Shown here piece after piece: positions 1-12,074 of a stretch of 64,000 bases of DNA. The notes beneath the pieces were generated by a model, which saw only the letters and a program-made list of their open reading frames with translations, had not been told where the DNA came from and did not search any database. Source of the DNA: Proteles cristata cristata (lineage: Eukaryota > Chordata > Mammalia > Carnivora > Hyaenidae). The stretch lies in contig JAESUZ010004921.1 in the NCBI GenBank assembly GCA_017311185.1, positions 310,001 to 374,000 of the forward strand. Reading direction: 5' to 3'. Position 1 is the stretch's first letter. The number at the start of each line of letters is the position of its first letter. A program made the position numbers and the translations under genes.

Positions 1-600
1 ATTTTAAAATAGTGTAGCCCCTTTGGAAAATAGTCTAGTAGTTTCTCAAGAGATTTAATATAGTTAGCATAAGACTCAGAAATTGCACTCCTGAGTATAT
101 ACCCACGAAAAGTGAAACATACATTCACACGACAACTTGTATACCTGTGTTCATAGCAGCATTCATAATAGCCCAAAAATGGAAACAATCAAAACATCTA
201 TCAGCTGATGAACAGATAAATGAAATGTAGTATGTCCATACTATTTGGTAATACAAATACATGATACAAGCTATAACATGGATGAGCACTGAAGTATTAT
301 GCTAAGTGAAAGAAGGCAGTCACATAGGCCACAGGCTTTATGATTCCATTTATATGAAATATCAAAAATAATTGAATTTAGACACACAGAAAGTAGATTG
401 GTAGTTGCATAGGACTGGTGGGAGTAGTGCACAGGGAGGAATCAAGATGGGCTGCTACTGGGTATGGAGTTTCTCTCAAGGGAAACAAAATATTCAAAAG
501 TTAATCATTACAATGACAGTTGTGAATAGAATAAGAAAACATTTTGTTGAATACTTAAAATGGTGACTTTTATGTATGTGAATCATATCTAAATAAAACT
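1..600 (+). mobile_element. L1 LINE 3' end (old mammalian L1), 5' cut by window edge
   Basis: The sequence follows the end of L1 ORF2 and the 3' UTR. It contains degenerate 'cactttggaaaacagt', a tatacccacgaaaag block, 'catagcagcattcataatagcc', a 'tatgctaagtgaaagaaggcagtcac' block and a terminal 'aatcatatctaaataaaact'. There is no intact reading frame. The A-rich end at about 600 directly precedes a younger SINE. Divergence from the remembered consensus is high, so this is an old family (L1M type); the exact subfamily is not determined. Confidence 0.85.
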
Positions 601-617
601 TAAAACTGGTGAACCTC

Positions 618-839
618 AGGAGCGCCTGGGTGGCTTAGTCCGTTAAGCCTCCGACTTTCGCTTAGGTCATGACCTCGCGATTCGTGAGTTCGAGCCCCAC
701 GTCGGGCTCTGTGCTGACTGCCAGCTCAGAGCCTGGAGCCTGTTTCAGTCTGTGCCTCCCTCTCTCTCTGACCCTCCCCTGCTCACGCTGTCTCTCTCTC
801 TCTAGAAATAAATAAAACATTAAAAAAAATTAAAAAAAA
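618..839 (+). mobile_element. CAN-SINE, feliform tRNA-Lys type, young subfamily
   Basis: This is a full-length copy: tRNA-like head with pol III A box (tggcttagtccg) and B box (gttcgagcccc), the 'gctgactgccagctcagagcctggagcc' middle, a CT tract, 'agaaataaataaaacatt' and an A tail. A 16-bp TSD (aaaactggtgaacctc) lies at 602-617 and 840-855. It belongs to the sublineage reading 'tttcagtctgtg' in the middle. Transcription, if any, would be by pol III from the internal boxes. The target is just past the L1 tail at 600. Confidence 0.96.
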
Positions 840-855
840 AAAACTGGTGAACCTC

Positions 856-1925
856 CTCTATTTTCAAACACATAAAAGAAATGGAAATAGGAAAGCTGAT
901 TGACATTTCATGTTCCAATCTTCAACACATTCAATTTCAGAGACAGGCTGTGATTCTTTGCACAGGGTAGGAAATATTAAGCAGTGAGCATTTACTGAGT
1001 GTCTACTGAGTGTCCAATTGTGTCTAAGCACTGTGGAGGATATTGGAAAATCTAGATGAAAACCATAAGCTCATCCAACTATATGTTTTATCTACATGAC
1101 TGCAAATATCCAGATGGTGAGAGCTACTTTTGAAAATACAAATGCTTAGATAAAATCATTTTCCCTTTAAGTCTCTCCGTCCTTTCTGTTCTCTGCCTGT
1201 CAACATTTTACACTGACATTCAATTAACTGTACTGCAAAGTCCCACTTGGTAAGCAAGAATGTTGACTTCATTATGTTTTCATTACATTTCCAATAGTTT
1301 CTTCTGCAGTGAAAATTTAGTTTATTGTATGATCAAAGACGTTAACATACCACCTGTCCTATGTCATAATACTTACCCTTTTTAGTGGAATAAAGGTTAT
1401 TGTGGGAATTCTTTTAAAAGACCATGGGGAGATGTGCATATTATAATGCAGATTTTGAGATACTTTTCGTGCATATTTCATTTTTTGTCTCTCCTTTCTC
1501 TTTTCTTGCTTCTATTTAGTTATTTAGTGTGTTGGGTTTTGTTTTTCCATCACAACAAATGTTATTTAAATCAGTATTGTGATTAAAAGATTTAACTTTA
1601 AGTTTCTTATTAAAAATTATTCAGAAAATATTGTAAATTTGCTTCAGTACAATACTTCTTTAGAATGTATAAAATCATGAAAATTTCTGAAACTCTGAAA
1701 AGTGGGTTGGATAAATTCAAATATTATGCAAACATTATATAATACATTTGGTAAACTTACTAAAACCTAGAGTAGTTGTTTTTATATATATTTCAAAGTC
1801 AATTACATCTTAAACAAGATTACCACTATTATAGTTTTTTTCTTTCTTGTAAAAAGCAAAGTCTTTCAATGCAAACGATTGCTGAGACTGGCATTTTAAG
1901 GATTTAAATAATTTTCATTGTGGAT
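856..1925. other. Unassigned AT-rich stretch
   Basis: No gene or confident repeat is visible. A short segment near 985-1050 (gagcatttactgagtgtctactgagtg) loosely resembles the ancient motif family around 'attgagcacctactatgtgccaggcac', but it is too diverged and has a local duplication of 'actgagtgtc'. Confidence 0.5.
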
Positions 1926-1929
1926 AAAG

Positions 1930-2035
1930 TAGAGGAGGACAGTATCTCATAGGGTTCTGGTAATGATTAGATTAGCTGAATGCTTTTGTAGTTTCTTAGT
2001 ACAGTGCCTGCGACACAGTATTCAATAGGTAATGG
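1930..2035 (+). repeat. MIR SINE fragment (3' part)
   Basis: 'ctcatagggttctggtaatgattagattagctgaatgc' followed by 'agtacagtgcctgcgacacagtattcaataggtaatggct' tracks the 3' half of the MIR consensus (cataggGTTgttgtGAggATTAaatga ... cagtgcctggcacatagt...caataaat). It is old and diverged, with no TSD visible. Confidence 0.65.
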
Positions 2036-4165
2036 CTAGTTTGTACACATTTTATAGATTATATTTTAGCAACAATTGCTAATATTTATAAAGTTGACAA
2101 AGCTGGGTTTCCTAGAGTTGCAAACCCTACCGGAGCTGGTAGATGCCTGGCTTTTCTTCCACCATTCTGCCTCCTCTCATTTAGAACAGGTATCAACTAA
2201 ATGGATCCCAGCACTTTGACTTTAAGTACGTATCTTAAAGTCAAGGTGTTGTACCGATATCTTTCTCAGCACTGCTAGTTGCAGCCACTAACAATGGATC
2301 TAATCTGACATGAGACAGAGGTTACTTGCCATTCCCACTTTCAGTTATAAATAGACACTTTGAGGCAATCCACAAGCTCTGGTTGGCAGGGGATTTGGTG
2401 ATGGAAGCACTTCCACGGTGTCACTAACATTTCCTTATCTGAAACGATATCAATGGTTTTAAGAAATTCTGTGCTTAAAAGAAATTCTCACAATGACTAC
2501 TGTGGACCATTTAAAAAGTGAACATTTCCATGTCCTTTTCACCTTTGACCTAGGAGATTCAGAACCACATTCATTCGTGGTTGAATGAGAAGCTTCAGGT
2601 TGGAGAAGTATAAAACAGACAAAAGGGTTTTTAGATTATTTTGATAACTCACTATAACGCCATGTGTTTCAAAGATCTGGAAGAGATGAATTTTCCCACT
2701 ATCTACCAAAGAGAGTGTAATTAAGATAAAAGGGAGCTACTCTCACAGTGTTATGGCAAATATGGAGCTTCTAATCCTAAGTCTTGGCCTGTAAAGTACT
2801 GGTATTTTGTTAACAAGTTAAAACAATAAAACTCTGAAAAATGAGGTTGTATCCAATGTGCTAACTGGAAGTGGCTATCTCAAATTCATCTATATAAAAG
2901 TAAAAGTATCTTCAAATTCTTAAGCAATCCAAAGTATTCAGGCAAGTAAACTTATATCTCTGATTCAAGCCTGATCAAGTAGATTCTAGGACATGAGGGA
3001 CCAGAGATGAGAGTTAGTGAGGAACATCAAAAGTCTCATATTCTGTAGGACACTATCCATGTTATTATTCACTTCATAAGCAAGTTTAACTTTCCTAATG
3101 TTTATGAAAGAAACCTCTGAGAGAAGTGTGTGTGTGTATGTGTGTGTATGTGAGAGAGAGAGAGAGAGAGAATAAGAAAAAGTATGTACATGTAATATAA
3201 TCACAAGGTCCAAAATTAAAGATATTGTTTAAACTATTGAATTTCCTAAATTTCATCTCATTCCCTGTTCATTCTGTCTCTCTCATTATCTTAACTTTCC
3301 TCCAGTAACTACTTTTAATATTTTCTTGGATATCTCAAGATTATTTATGCTTATACAAGGAAACATGAAAATGAATTATTTCCCCCTTATTTTACGTAAA
3401 TGATTAGTTATTACATAATGTTCTGGAATATACTTTTGATAAAACAATTTACTCTGAAGCCTTTTCTGTGTCCTATATCAGTAATTAGAAGTATACTCTT
3501 GTCTTAAATAAGCATGTAGTATTTCATGGAGTTGATGTACATAATATACATACTGTAACTAAGCTTCTAACAATGGACATGAGTCCAAAAAGTATAGAAC
3601 TATCCATCAAAATACTAGACATTCTAGTAAAAATGAATCTAGCAGACTTCAGGTTTCAACTGTGACATTTAGGAAGCCTAAAAATCACCACTTCCAACCA
3701 GAAAATAAGAAAAAAGCTGAACTGAAAATTAATGATTTTCTAGGATCATTCAGAAATTGTGTGCACTGAACAAACTGTCACCCAAACATCTGTAGAGACA
3801 GAAAAATACAGAGAAACACTGCCTAGATCAGCATACCTGAATTAGAATCATAAACTAATAGAAATATTTAAATAGTAATTTTCACTAATTACTGGAAGTT
3901 AACTATGGATTTACTTGAGGGTTAGAATCTCTTGGGGCCTACTCTTGGAGAAAGGCCCACTTTTATGGGCTTTAAATCAAGGAACTCTCACAGGTTCTCA
4001 CAGAGAAGAGTCAAGAAAAATCCACTTGCATTTCTGACAGGATAAGAGAAAAAGTAACCATTTGAAATATGCCTAGAGAGTTCTCAGAAGAAACAAACCT
4101 CAACTCCTAACCAGATTAACATACAATCTTACACTCGAAGTCTATTTTTACCCAATGTATCCTAT
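2036..4165. other. Unassigned AT-rich stretch with one microsatellite
   Basis: No gene is visible. Open frames in it are short and random-looking. The only clear structure is the TG/GA microsatellite at 3128-3170. Confidence 0.5.
3128..3170 (+). repeat. Compound (TG)n(TATG)(GA)n microsatellite
   Basis: A TG run with TATG interruptions runs directly into about nine GA units. It accounts for the Ser-Leu and His-Thr rich frame on the minus strand, which should not be taken as a protein. Confidence 0.95.
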
Positions 4166-4590
4166 TACTCAGTAAATCACATCTCCTTTGGTTTTTATAA
4201 ATAGAATTCAAATGGAATAAATGCCAAAAACTCCATTCAGGCAAATCAAATTCAAACAACAGAAAACCAAAGACAAAGAGAAAATCTTGAATGAAGTCAG
4301 AGGAATAAAACAGTTTACTTATAGAGGAATAAGAAATTAAGAGTGAACTCATCAGAAACCATGCAAGCAAGAAGTTGGAGTGAAATATTTAAATGTGGAA
4401 AGAAAAACAATAACAATAACAAACACCATTTCAATTTCTATATACAGTGAAATCATCCTTCAAAAGTGACAGAGAAAAAAGGCATTCTCAGACAAACAAA
4501 AATTTAGGCAATTCAACACACAGAATCTGTAAAAATGTTAAAAGACGTTTTCAAGAAGAAGAAAATTATATAAATCAGAAATGTATATTT

Positions 4591-4794
4591 AGGGGCACCT
4601 GGGTAGCTCAGTCGGTTAAGCATGACCTCAGCTCAGGACATGATCTTACATCACAATTCATTCAAGCTTCATGTCAGGCTCTGTGCTGATAGCTCAGTGC
4701 CTGAAGCCTGCTTCTGATTCTATTTCTCCTTCTCTCTCTGCTTCTTCCTCTCTCTCTCCCTCTCTCTCTCTCAAAAAAAATATTAAAATAAAAG
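4591..4794 (+). mobile_element. CAN-SINE, older feliform copy
   Basis: It has head 'ggggcacctgggtagctcagtcggttaagc', middle 'ggctctgtgctgatagctcagtgcctgaagcctgcttc', a long CT tract and an A-rich tail. The first half is diverged, with a short deletion after 'gttaagc'. It sits in the ORF1 end of the ancient L1. No convincing TSD was found. Confidence 0.93.
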
Positions 4795-6449
4795 AATCAT
4801 GTTTATATCAAAGAAGGAAGAGTTCTGAGAAGAAATAAAGGTTAAAATAAAATATTTCCTTTTTCTTATTAATTCAATAAGAGATTTTTCAAAGTCATTT
4901 TTTTCAAATAATAGCAAAAATGTATCATATGATTTTAGTACATGGATAAGTGAAAGAAATTCTAGCAATATTATAAGGGGCATAAGGAGGGATTGGGAAT
5001 AATACTCTGTTATAAGTACCTGTACTACTCATGACACTATATAATGTTATCTGAAAGTAGACTTAGATTAGTTGAAAATATATATTGCAAACCCTCTGGA
5101 CACCATTAATAATTTTTTAAAGAAGTTTAATCATAATGTAAGAGAAAAGAAAATAGAATCATATAAAAATGCACAGTTAAAATCCACATACGCTAAAGAA
5201 GAGAGAAAAATATAAAAATAACAACAAAAAAACCCAATCACAATGATGAGAAAATGTACAAATATATTATGTTGATTCAGGTATATAAATAATCAATTTA
5301 AGTGTGAATAATCTGAGTGTACCAATTAAGAGACAGAGTTTGCCAAAGTGAAAAAAATTGTAAAGACACATTTAGGTTTAAAGTAAAAGAAAGAAGAAAA
5401 GATCCATGCTAACACCAATCAAAAGAGATTGGAAGAAGCTATATTATTTTCAGACAAGGCACTATAGAATAAGGAAAATTATCAGAAAATAAGAGGCATT
5501 TACATAATGACATAGGGCTCAATTCTGCAAGAAGACATAAGAATCCTTAACATGTATGCACCTAACAATCGGGTGTCAAAATATAACAGACAAAATGATA
5601 GAACAATAAAGAGAAACAGACAAATGTACTATTATAGTAGGATACTTTCATACCCCTTTTGGTAGTTGATAGATGAAGCAAGCAGAAAATGTGAAAGGAC
5701 ACAGTTGATCCAAAAATTACTATCAATCAACTTGATTGATAATGATATTGATAACTGATATTTATAGAATACCAATCCAATAACAGTGCAATACATGTTC
5801 CTCTCAAGTTCACATATGCTCCAAGACAAATCATGTTCTGGGTCATGAAAACACATCAAAACAAATTTAAAAACACTAAAATCATACAAAGTATTTTCTC
5901 CAGGCACAGTGGAGTTAACCTAGAAATCAAAACTGGGAAGATAGTAAGAAAATTCCTGTTATTTTGAGATTAAACAACATACTTATATGAGTCAAAGAAG
6001 TGTCAAGATAATTTTTTAAGACAAATTAAATGAAAATGAAACCAAAATGCACCAAAAATTGTAGAACACTGCATAAAGAGTTATTAGAGGGAAATTTATA
6101 GTATTCTATTCATTTATATAAAAAAAGATGAAAGTTCCAAAACCAGTAAATTAAGCTACTATCTTAGAACACAAGAGGAAAAAAAAGCTTAAAGCAAATG
6201 GAAGAAAATAAATAATACAAATTAAAGGAGAAACAAATGAAATTAAAAGTAGGAATACTAATACTATAAAGTCAATAAAACCAAAATCAGTTTCTTTGGA
6301 AAGAGCAATAAAATTGAACATACTCTATCCCAACAAGCCAAGAAAAAACTATTATTAAAATAAAATTAAATAATCAAGGCACAAACCTTATACTTTTTAC
6401 AAAAGTTAACTAGAAATAAATCTTCTCCTAAATTAAAAAATGCAAACCA

Positions 6450-6540
6450 GGAGATGGGCATGGAGGAGGGCACTTGTGGGGATGAGCACTGGGTGTTATA
6501 TGGAAACCAATTTGACAATAAACTATTTGTAAAAAAAAAT
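6450..6540 (+). mobile_element. Young carnivore L1 3'-end stub, strongly 5'-truncated
   Basis: A 91-bp piece 'agatgggcatggaggagggcac...gagcactgggtgttatatgg...caataaactat' with an A tail is the extreme 3' end of the felid-type L1. An 11-bp TSD (aatgcaaacca) at 6439-6449 and 6541-6551 shows target-primed insertion into the old L1M. Confidence 0.9.
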
Positions 6541-7790
6541 AATGCAAACCAATATAAATTCTAGAAAATAAAAAAGGAGAATATCTAGGTAACCTTCACC
6601 TTACATGACTTTTTATCAAATACAACATAAAAAGTAAAATCTATGAAAAAGAAAATGATATGTTGGACTCAAATAAAAGTAAAACCATCTGCTCTGCAAA
6701 GGCACTGTGAAGACAATAAAAAGACATGTACAAGCTCAGAGAAAATATTGGCCAACATATATCTAGCAAAGAATTTGTATCTAACACACACAAAGAAACT
6801 CTTAAAACTCAACAATATAGGGATCTATAATCCAACTAAGAATAAGCACAAAGAGTATGAATATGCTTCAGTTAAGAAGCTACATAGATGGAAAATAAAC
6901 TCATGGAAAAATGCTCATTATTGTTTGTTATTAGAGAGTTGTGAATTGAAAGAAAATGAAATACCACTACATACCTATTACAGTGGCTAAACACTAAAAC
7001 CTGACAATACCAAATGTTGACAAGAATGTGAAGCAGCAGAAACTTTCATTCATGGGTAATGGAAATGCAAAATGGTATCATCACTTGGGTAGACAGTTTG
7101 GCTGTGTCTTATGAAGATAGACTATCATATGATCCAGAAGTTGTGATTTTAGGTATTTATTCAATTTACTTCAAAAGTTATATGTACATAAAAACCTGAT
7201 CACATTTTTTATACCAGATTTAATCATAATTACTTGAAGCAAATAAGATGTCTTTCAATATGCGAATGTATTAAAAAAGCAAAAACAACAACAGTAACAA
7301 TAACAACTAAAAACTATGATTCATCCACACAGGTGAACATTTTTCTGATAAAAAAAGATATATCAAGTCACAAAAAGATCTAGAAGAACTTTAGATGCGT
7401 ATTGGTAAGTCTGAAAAGGCTTTATACTATGTAATTCCAAATATTTAGCATTCTGTAAAAGGCAGAACTAGAAAAATAGTAAAAATAGCAGTGGTGCCTA
7501 GGAATTGGGGGGATAAATAGTTGAAACATGGAAAAATTTTAGGATGAGGATATTTTTAATGATAATCATGGTAGACACATAAGATGTTGTTAGAATCCAT
7601 AGAACTGTACACTGGACAGAAATAAGGCAGAGCTTAACTATGGGAACCCAATATTGATCCCTCTTGATGGTTATGATCCAAAACGTATAACTTAAGAAGG
7701 TTCTACAGAATGATAGCTTAAATAATAAAGTTATAAACAATAGTGGGTATAAAATAAGGATGAATTCCAAGAAATCCTCATCTTTGTTAA

Positions 7791-8418
7791 ATTTTATATC
7801 ACAGTGATTTGATCCCAGTGTTTCAGTTACTTGAACACTATTCTTCTATGGAGAAAAATGATAAGCATTTTTTTCCTCTTTATAAGACATGGTTTTATTA
7901 TTTGCACAAGCATGAATTATTTTGTCTAATTACTGCCAGAAGAAGAACTATAGATCATTGATTATAAAACTAATCATAATTTTTGGCAGCCATTCCCCAA
8001 ATTTTGACTGCTTTATGGCTAATAATCTTTATATTTATAGAGCAAACAGAAGAATAAAAAAGCACAGTAGGCTGGGACAAAAAGCCATATGCACTCGATT
8101 GACCCTTGAGGATGTAACTCTAATGCAGTATAACAAATGGGTCTCATTATAATAATAATCCTAGAATGTGTGATTAAAAATTGGAAGGGAGCAAAAGAAA
8201 TATATAACCCCAGCACTGACAAATAACAATCAACTTACATCCCCAACACAAATGCAGTGTTGAACAGAATTTTGAGTCTACATCCCAGAAGGAAGGAGCT
8301 TTGTAAAGGATTAGATATTTCTGTTAAATTCTCTGCGAAGAGGAGCAGTGCCTTGGACTTCTATCATACCCTGCATGATGTTATCTAATACCTTGTTTTA
8401 CTGATTAGGAAGGAAACT
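7791..8418. other. Unassigned stretch
   Basis: AT-rich DNA without a recognised repeat or gene. The open frames at 7922-8152 (+) and 8019-8222 (-) overlap each other and lack recognisable motifs. Confidence 0.5.
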
Positions 8419-8550
8419 GAACAAACTGAGGGCTGATGGGGGTGGGGGAGAGGGGAAGGAGGGTGATGGGCATGGAGGAGGGCACCTGTGGGGATGAGCA
8501 CTGGGTGTTATATGGAAGCCAAGTTGACCATAAACTATTTTTTTAAAAAA
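8419..8550 (+). mobile_element. Young carnivore L1 3'-end stub
   Basis: G-rich 'gatgggggtgggggagaggggaagg' leads into 'gtgatgggcatggaggagggcacctg...gagcactgggtgttatatggaagccaag...ccataaac' and a T/A tail. This is the same L1 3' UTR end as at 6450 but 40 bp longer. A short TSD (aggaaact) is visible at 8411-8418 and 8551-8558. Confidence 0.9.
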
Positions 8551-8894
8551 AGGAAACTACACATCAACCATGCATCTTGCCTGAACTCAGAGTTCTAGCA
8601 GAGTTCTCTTTCTACAAATCTAGTGGTTATTATTTAAGATTCAGCTGATAAATATCCAGGGCCAGGTTCTTTGGTGCCTTTAAATACCCTGTCTTACAAC
8701 CAAGGTCAGGGTCCACTTTGGACTTAAAAGAGCAGAGGGTAGGAAAAAGCTGAATGCCCAAGTCCTACATCCCTGAATGGTCCATAAGCTCTTTGGTTTC
8801 TCCAAATGCAAGAGTGCATGCTCCTATACAATGGCTCTTTAAAAAACAGATTCAGTGGCTTAGAATTGAGGTCTGAGGAAAAGGGAGGAATTGG

Positions 8895-9110
8895 CATTCA
8901 TTTAACAACTACTTGGTACTGAAAGTAGGCTAGGATCTCCACATACATCTCATATATCTCTCACAAAACAGCAAACAGTGACATTATTAAAAAATCTGAG
9001 GTTTGTAAGTTTAAATAATTTTCACAAAGTGTTACAGGCTAAAAGAATGTCAAAATTGATTTACAATCAGAAGAGTTAAACCCAAAGACTGTGCTCTTTT
9101 TACTTCATGT
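8895..9110 (-). repeat. MIR SINE fragment, diverged
   Basis: Read on the + strand it follows the MIR complement: 'catacatctcatatatctctcacaaaacagc', then 'tctgaggtttgtaagtttaaataattttcacaaagtg', ending 'aacccaaagactgtgctctttt'. The match is loose. Confidence 0.5.
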
Positions 9111-9321
9111 TAGTGCCTTCCTGACAATGAGCAGAGACACTTGTTAATCATTCTCATGTATGATAATGAACTGGTAAAACTCATATACATAGCTTTCTGC
9201 TTTCAGTATAGTACATATACACAAATGGGAGCATTTATGGGGGGAATGACAGAAAAATGACTAATGAAAGAAGCAGAGAGTTGTAATGAATCAAACAGTT
9301 CACAGTTCTGTAAAACTATAA

Positions 9322-9345
9322 TACACACACACACACACACACACA
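9322..9345 (+). repeat. (AC)n microsatellite
   Basis: A pure run of 12 AC units. It explains the Thr-His and Cys-Val runs in the small overlapping frames on both strands. Confidence 0.97.
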
Positions 9346-10120
9346 AGCGCATTGTCCTTTTTCTTAAGAAATACCAGTTCAGAAACAACAAAGGAAGAAC
9401 TCATGGTCATACTGTCCCTCATAGTTTGGGATGGATCAGTGTCATTAGTATTGACTTTTCAATTCTAGAGACATATAAGTGACCTTTAATCTGCAATCTC
9501 TACTAAGCACAAGGAGTTCAAGCTTTGAAGATTTAGAAATTGGAAAAATAAATACATTTTTGGTATGATGGCATCAGCTGAATGATGACTGTAAAAATAG
9601 AATAAATGACTTGATATTTATGATTTCTTGTCTTATTACTAAGTTGTAAAATAAGTAGACTTTTTTGTTCAAATGCTTGTCAATTAGTTATATAGGAAAT
9701 AAAGGGAAATGCTCCTTTGACTACTTCATGACTACTTCATGACTACAATGTGAAAATATTGTCTAAAGACCAGCATAAAGGTATGAAAAATATCTGTTCC
9801 TTCATTCCACAACTTTGAAACTGATGATTATACTGTATTTCTGGGTTAAATAGACCTGTACACCAAAGTTCTTGTTTAATTTCTGAACATGTGTTTCTCT
9901 TAAAAAGCTTTCTATCTGCCACCTTGACAACATGCTAAATAAAGCAAGAACTTCAGATAACTCATTTAGGCTCGTTTTTCCCTAGGGTTTTTTTTTTTTT
10001 TTTTTTTTTTTGGTCTATTTCTCAACTCTTCTGAATTTACTTTCTCCTTTTCTATATATTTTTAGAGTTCTCTTTACAAGCAGTTCATTCTCAACTGTCT
10101 GGGATTTCTTCCAGAAAGCC
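9346..10120. other. Unassigned stretch with a T24 tract
   Basis: No gene is visible. It contains an 11-bp direct repeat (gactacttcat, 2.5 copies) at 9718-9745 and a 24-T homopolymer at 9988-10011 that may be the relic tail of a minus-strand retroelement, although no element body is recognisable to its right. Confidence 0.5.
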
Positions 10121-10124
10121 CTTG

Positions 10125-10262
10125 GTTGGAATTCTTTTGATTCTTGGTGTCTGTATATGTAAAATGGGATCAATTATTTTCTCCTTAATGATAGTGTTTA
10201 AATGAAAAACAATAATGCCTCTAGCACATATTAAGCGCTCAAACTGGTTCACAAGTATGAGA
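10125..10262 (+). repeat. MIR SINE fragment
   Basis: 'tgtctgtatatgtaaaatgggatcaatta...aatgataGTGTTTAAATGAaaaac' and 'cctctagcacatattaagcgctcaa' match the distal MIR consensus. The following 10258-10345 may hold an L2-like tail but is too diverged to call. Confidence 0.6.
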
Positions 10263-10388
10263 TTCTAGAGGGAAGGGAACATGCTTTATTGATTTTTTAG
10301 CTCCATATTTGTCCTGTAAAACTTGTTAAATGAATGTTGAAAAAATGGCTAAGGACATAGGTTGAAAATTTAAAACAAACAAAAACAG

Positions 10389-10598
10389 AGATGCCTGGGT
10401 GGTTTGGTCAGTTAAGTTGTGACTTTGGCTCAAGTCATGATCTTGCAGTCTTTAAGTTCAAGTTCCACATCAAATTCTGCACTGACAGCTCAGAGCCTGG
10501 AGCCTGCTTTCGATTATGGGTCTCCCTGTCTCTGCCACTCCTCTACTCAAGTTCTGGTCTCTCTGTCTCTCTCAAAAATAAATAAACATAAAAAAATT
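10389..10598 (+). mobile_element. CAN-SINE, older feliform copy
   Basis: 'agatgcctgggtggtttggtcagttaag' head, 'gctcaagtcatgatcttgcag', middle 'ctgcactgacagctcagagcctggagcctgc', CT tract and 'aaaataaataaacat' tail. The B box is degraded. An A-rich imperfect flank similarity (…aaacag) at about 10377-10388 and 10622-10636 is the likely TSD. Confidence 0.94.
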
Positions 10599-12070
10599 TT
10601 AATGAAAAAATAAAATATAAAATAAAAACATAAACAGATGTCTTACTTTTCTGCACATTACAGTAAAGAAGCCAAAAGAAATATATGCAATAAAATATCT
10701 TCAATACAGAAACATGGACAGGATAACAGAAGCAGGCATTAAAGTGCTATAAAATACAGACATATAAAACATTATAATAAGTCACATCGCAATATTTCTT
10801 CAGTTGGAATCTCCCATGTAAAGATGCATGCAGTATGCTCCTGAAGCCTTGACATTTTTACAAACGCAAATTATCAGAGAGGGATATTTAGTGTATATTT
10901 GTGGAAAGAGGAGATATGAGAATTTCACTCAGTCTCTCCTATACCAATACACTCCATATACTTCCCCATGATCCCTCAGATCAAGTGCACTGAGAGGGCC
11001 TTGTGCATCAGTCATATTCTTACAAAAATGTAATTAGGTACCTTGTTAAGAAGTCAAAGGTAGGAAGGGTTAATGCCCTCTTTTGATAATCTTTCCCTAA
11101 TCACAGGAAAAGAGCTATTCTAAGAGAAGTAGCTTCACTTTACTCATTATGAACATCCTCCCTGAATTTCTCAACTCTCTTTTTAGAGGGAACTTGATGG
11201 GGCCTCCTTAAAATAGGGAATAACACATCCTCTTCCTTAGGGCTATAGTGTAAAACATTTCAGTGTCAGGGAAGAAGGAGCTTTAGAAAAAAAAAAAAAA
11301 ACTTCTTCCTCCTGTACTTTTTATACATTTCCCTTTCTGGAATAATTGTCATGGGGTGGTAAGATTTGGAATATGGTGAGACATAGACTTTATAGTGCTG
11401 AAGTTCTGGAAAGTACCAAAAGAGGGACATGGCCTAGGGAGAAAGGAGTGTTAAGGGTGTAAAAAGGTGAAATGGTTCTAGGCTTAGAATAATGAAGGGT
11501 AGGAGAGCTAACAGAGATTCAGGATTATAACTCCATCAGGAATATGAAATGTAAATTTTGTTGCTGTATCTCATTTTAGCTTCATAGATCAAGAGGGTGG
11601 CTGAATATTGGGCTTGATGAGAAGGCTATTTTGCTGATGTGAGGGAAGTTAAGGCTTACTCTTGCCACTACTTTTAGAGCCATCACCACAAACTTCTCAG
11701 GTGGCAAGAGGTAAGTATCGGAACTTTGGATTCTCTGTGCTCCCAGACCCCACTTCCCAAGACAGAGAACATATACTCAGCCTCTCTGAGGACTAGGGGT
11801 TCATTCCCAAAAAATAAACAAGTGGTTTTAGCCACCTTGGTGGACGGTCAGCAAAACAGTCCCAGATATAAGACTCCATGAGCCAGTGAGCCACCTTGAT
11901 CATTCCCCCTGCCTTTTCTAATGCGTTATTTACTACTGGTAAAAGGGGGAAGGACAATATTCCAAAGTAATTCACCATTGTGATTCCTAGTCTTTCTTTC
12001 CACTTACACTATTCTCATTTCCTATACCATCAGACAAGGGAGCAGAGGAAAGGAAGAAAATAGAGGGAAA
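10599..12070. other. Unassigned stretch
   Basis: Slightly more GC-rich around 11,300-11,960, with an A15 tract at 11,287-11,301. I see no gene and no repeat I can name. A 61-codon minus frame at 11,793-11,978 has no recognised motif. Confidence 0.5.
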
Positions 12071-12074
12071 CCTA

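Larger units (their letters stand above)
4170..7790 (+). mobile_element. Ancient L1M-type LINE, ORF1 end to 3' UTR, internally deleted
   Basis: 4170-4590 matches the end of L1 ORF1 ('gacaaagagaaaatcttgaa', 'ctcatcagaaaccatgcaagc...aagttggagtg', 'tccttcaaaagtgacagag'). 5280-6440 matches the ORF2 endonuclease region ('ccatgctaacaccaatcaaaag', 'catgtatgcacctaacaatc', 'ctattatagtaggatacttt', 'gagttattagagggaaatttatag'). 6640-7790 matches the ORF2 end and 3' UTR ('gagaaaatattggccaacatat', 'cctattacagtggctaaacac', 'ctgaaaaggctttatac'). The reverse-transcriptase core is missing between about 6440 and 6680, close to the site of a younger L1 stub. Frameshifts and stops are frequent, so it is inert. 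A SINE interrupts it at 4591-4794. Confidence 0.85.

Noticed and set aside
618..839. tRNA gene call from intact A and B boxes
   Set aside because: The tRNA-like head is followed by the SINE middle, (CT)n and A tail with a TSD; it cannot fold as a complete tRNA ending and is a SINE. The same holds for the other CAN-SINE heads.
6643..6990. 115-codon + frame
   Set aside because: It lies in the decayed ORF2 end of the ancient L1M and matches L1 nucleotide text; it is not a host gene.
9988..10011. T24 tract as the tail of a minus-strand SINE
   Set aside because: No SINE body, GA tract or 'gatcatgacc' block follows on the right side.
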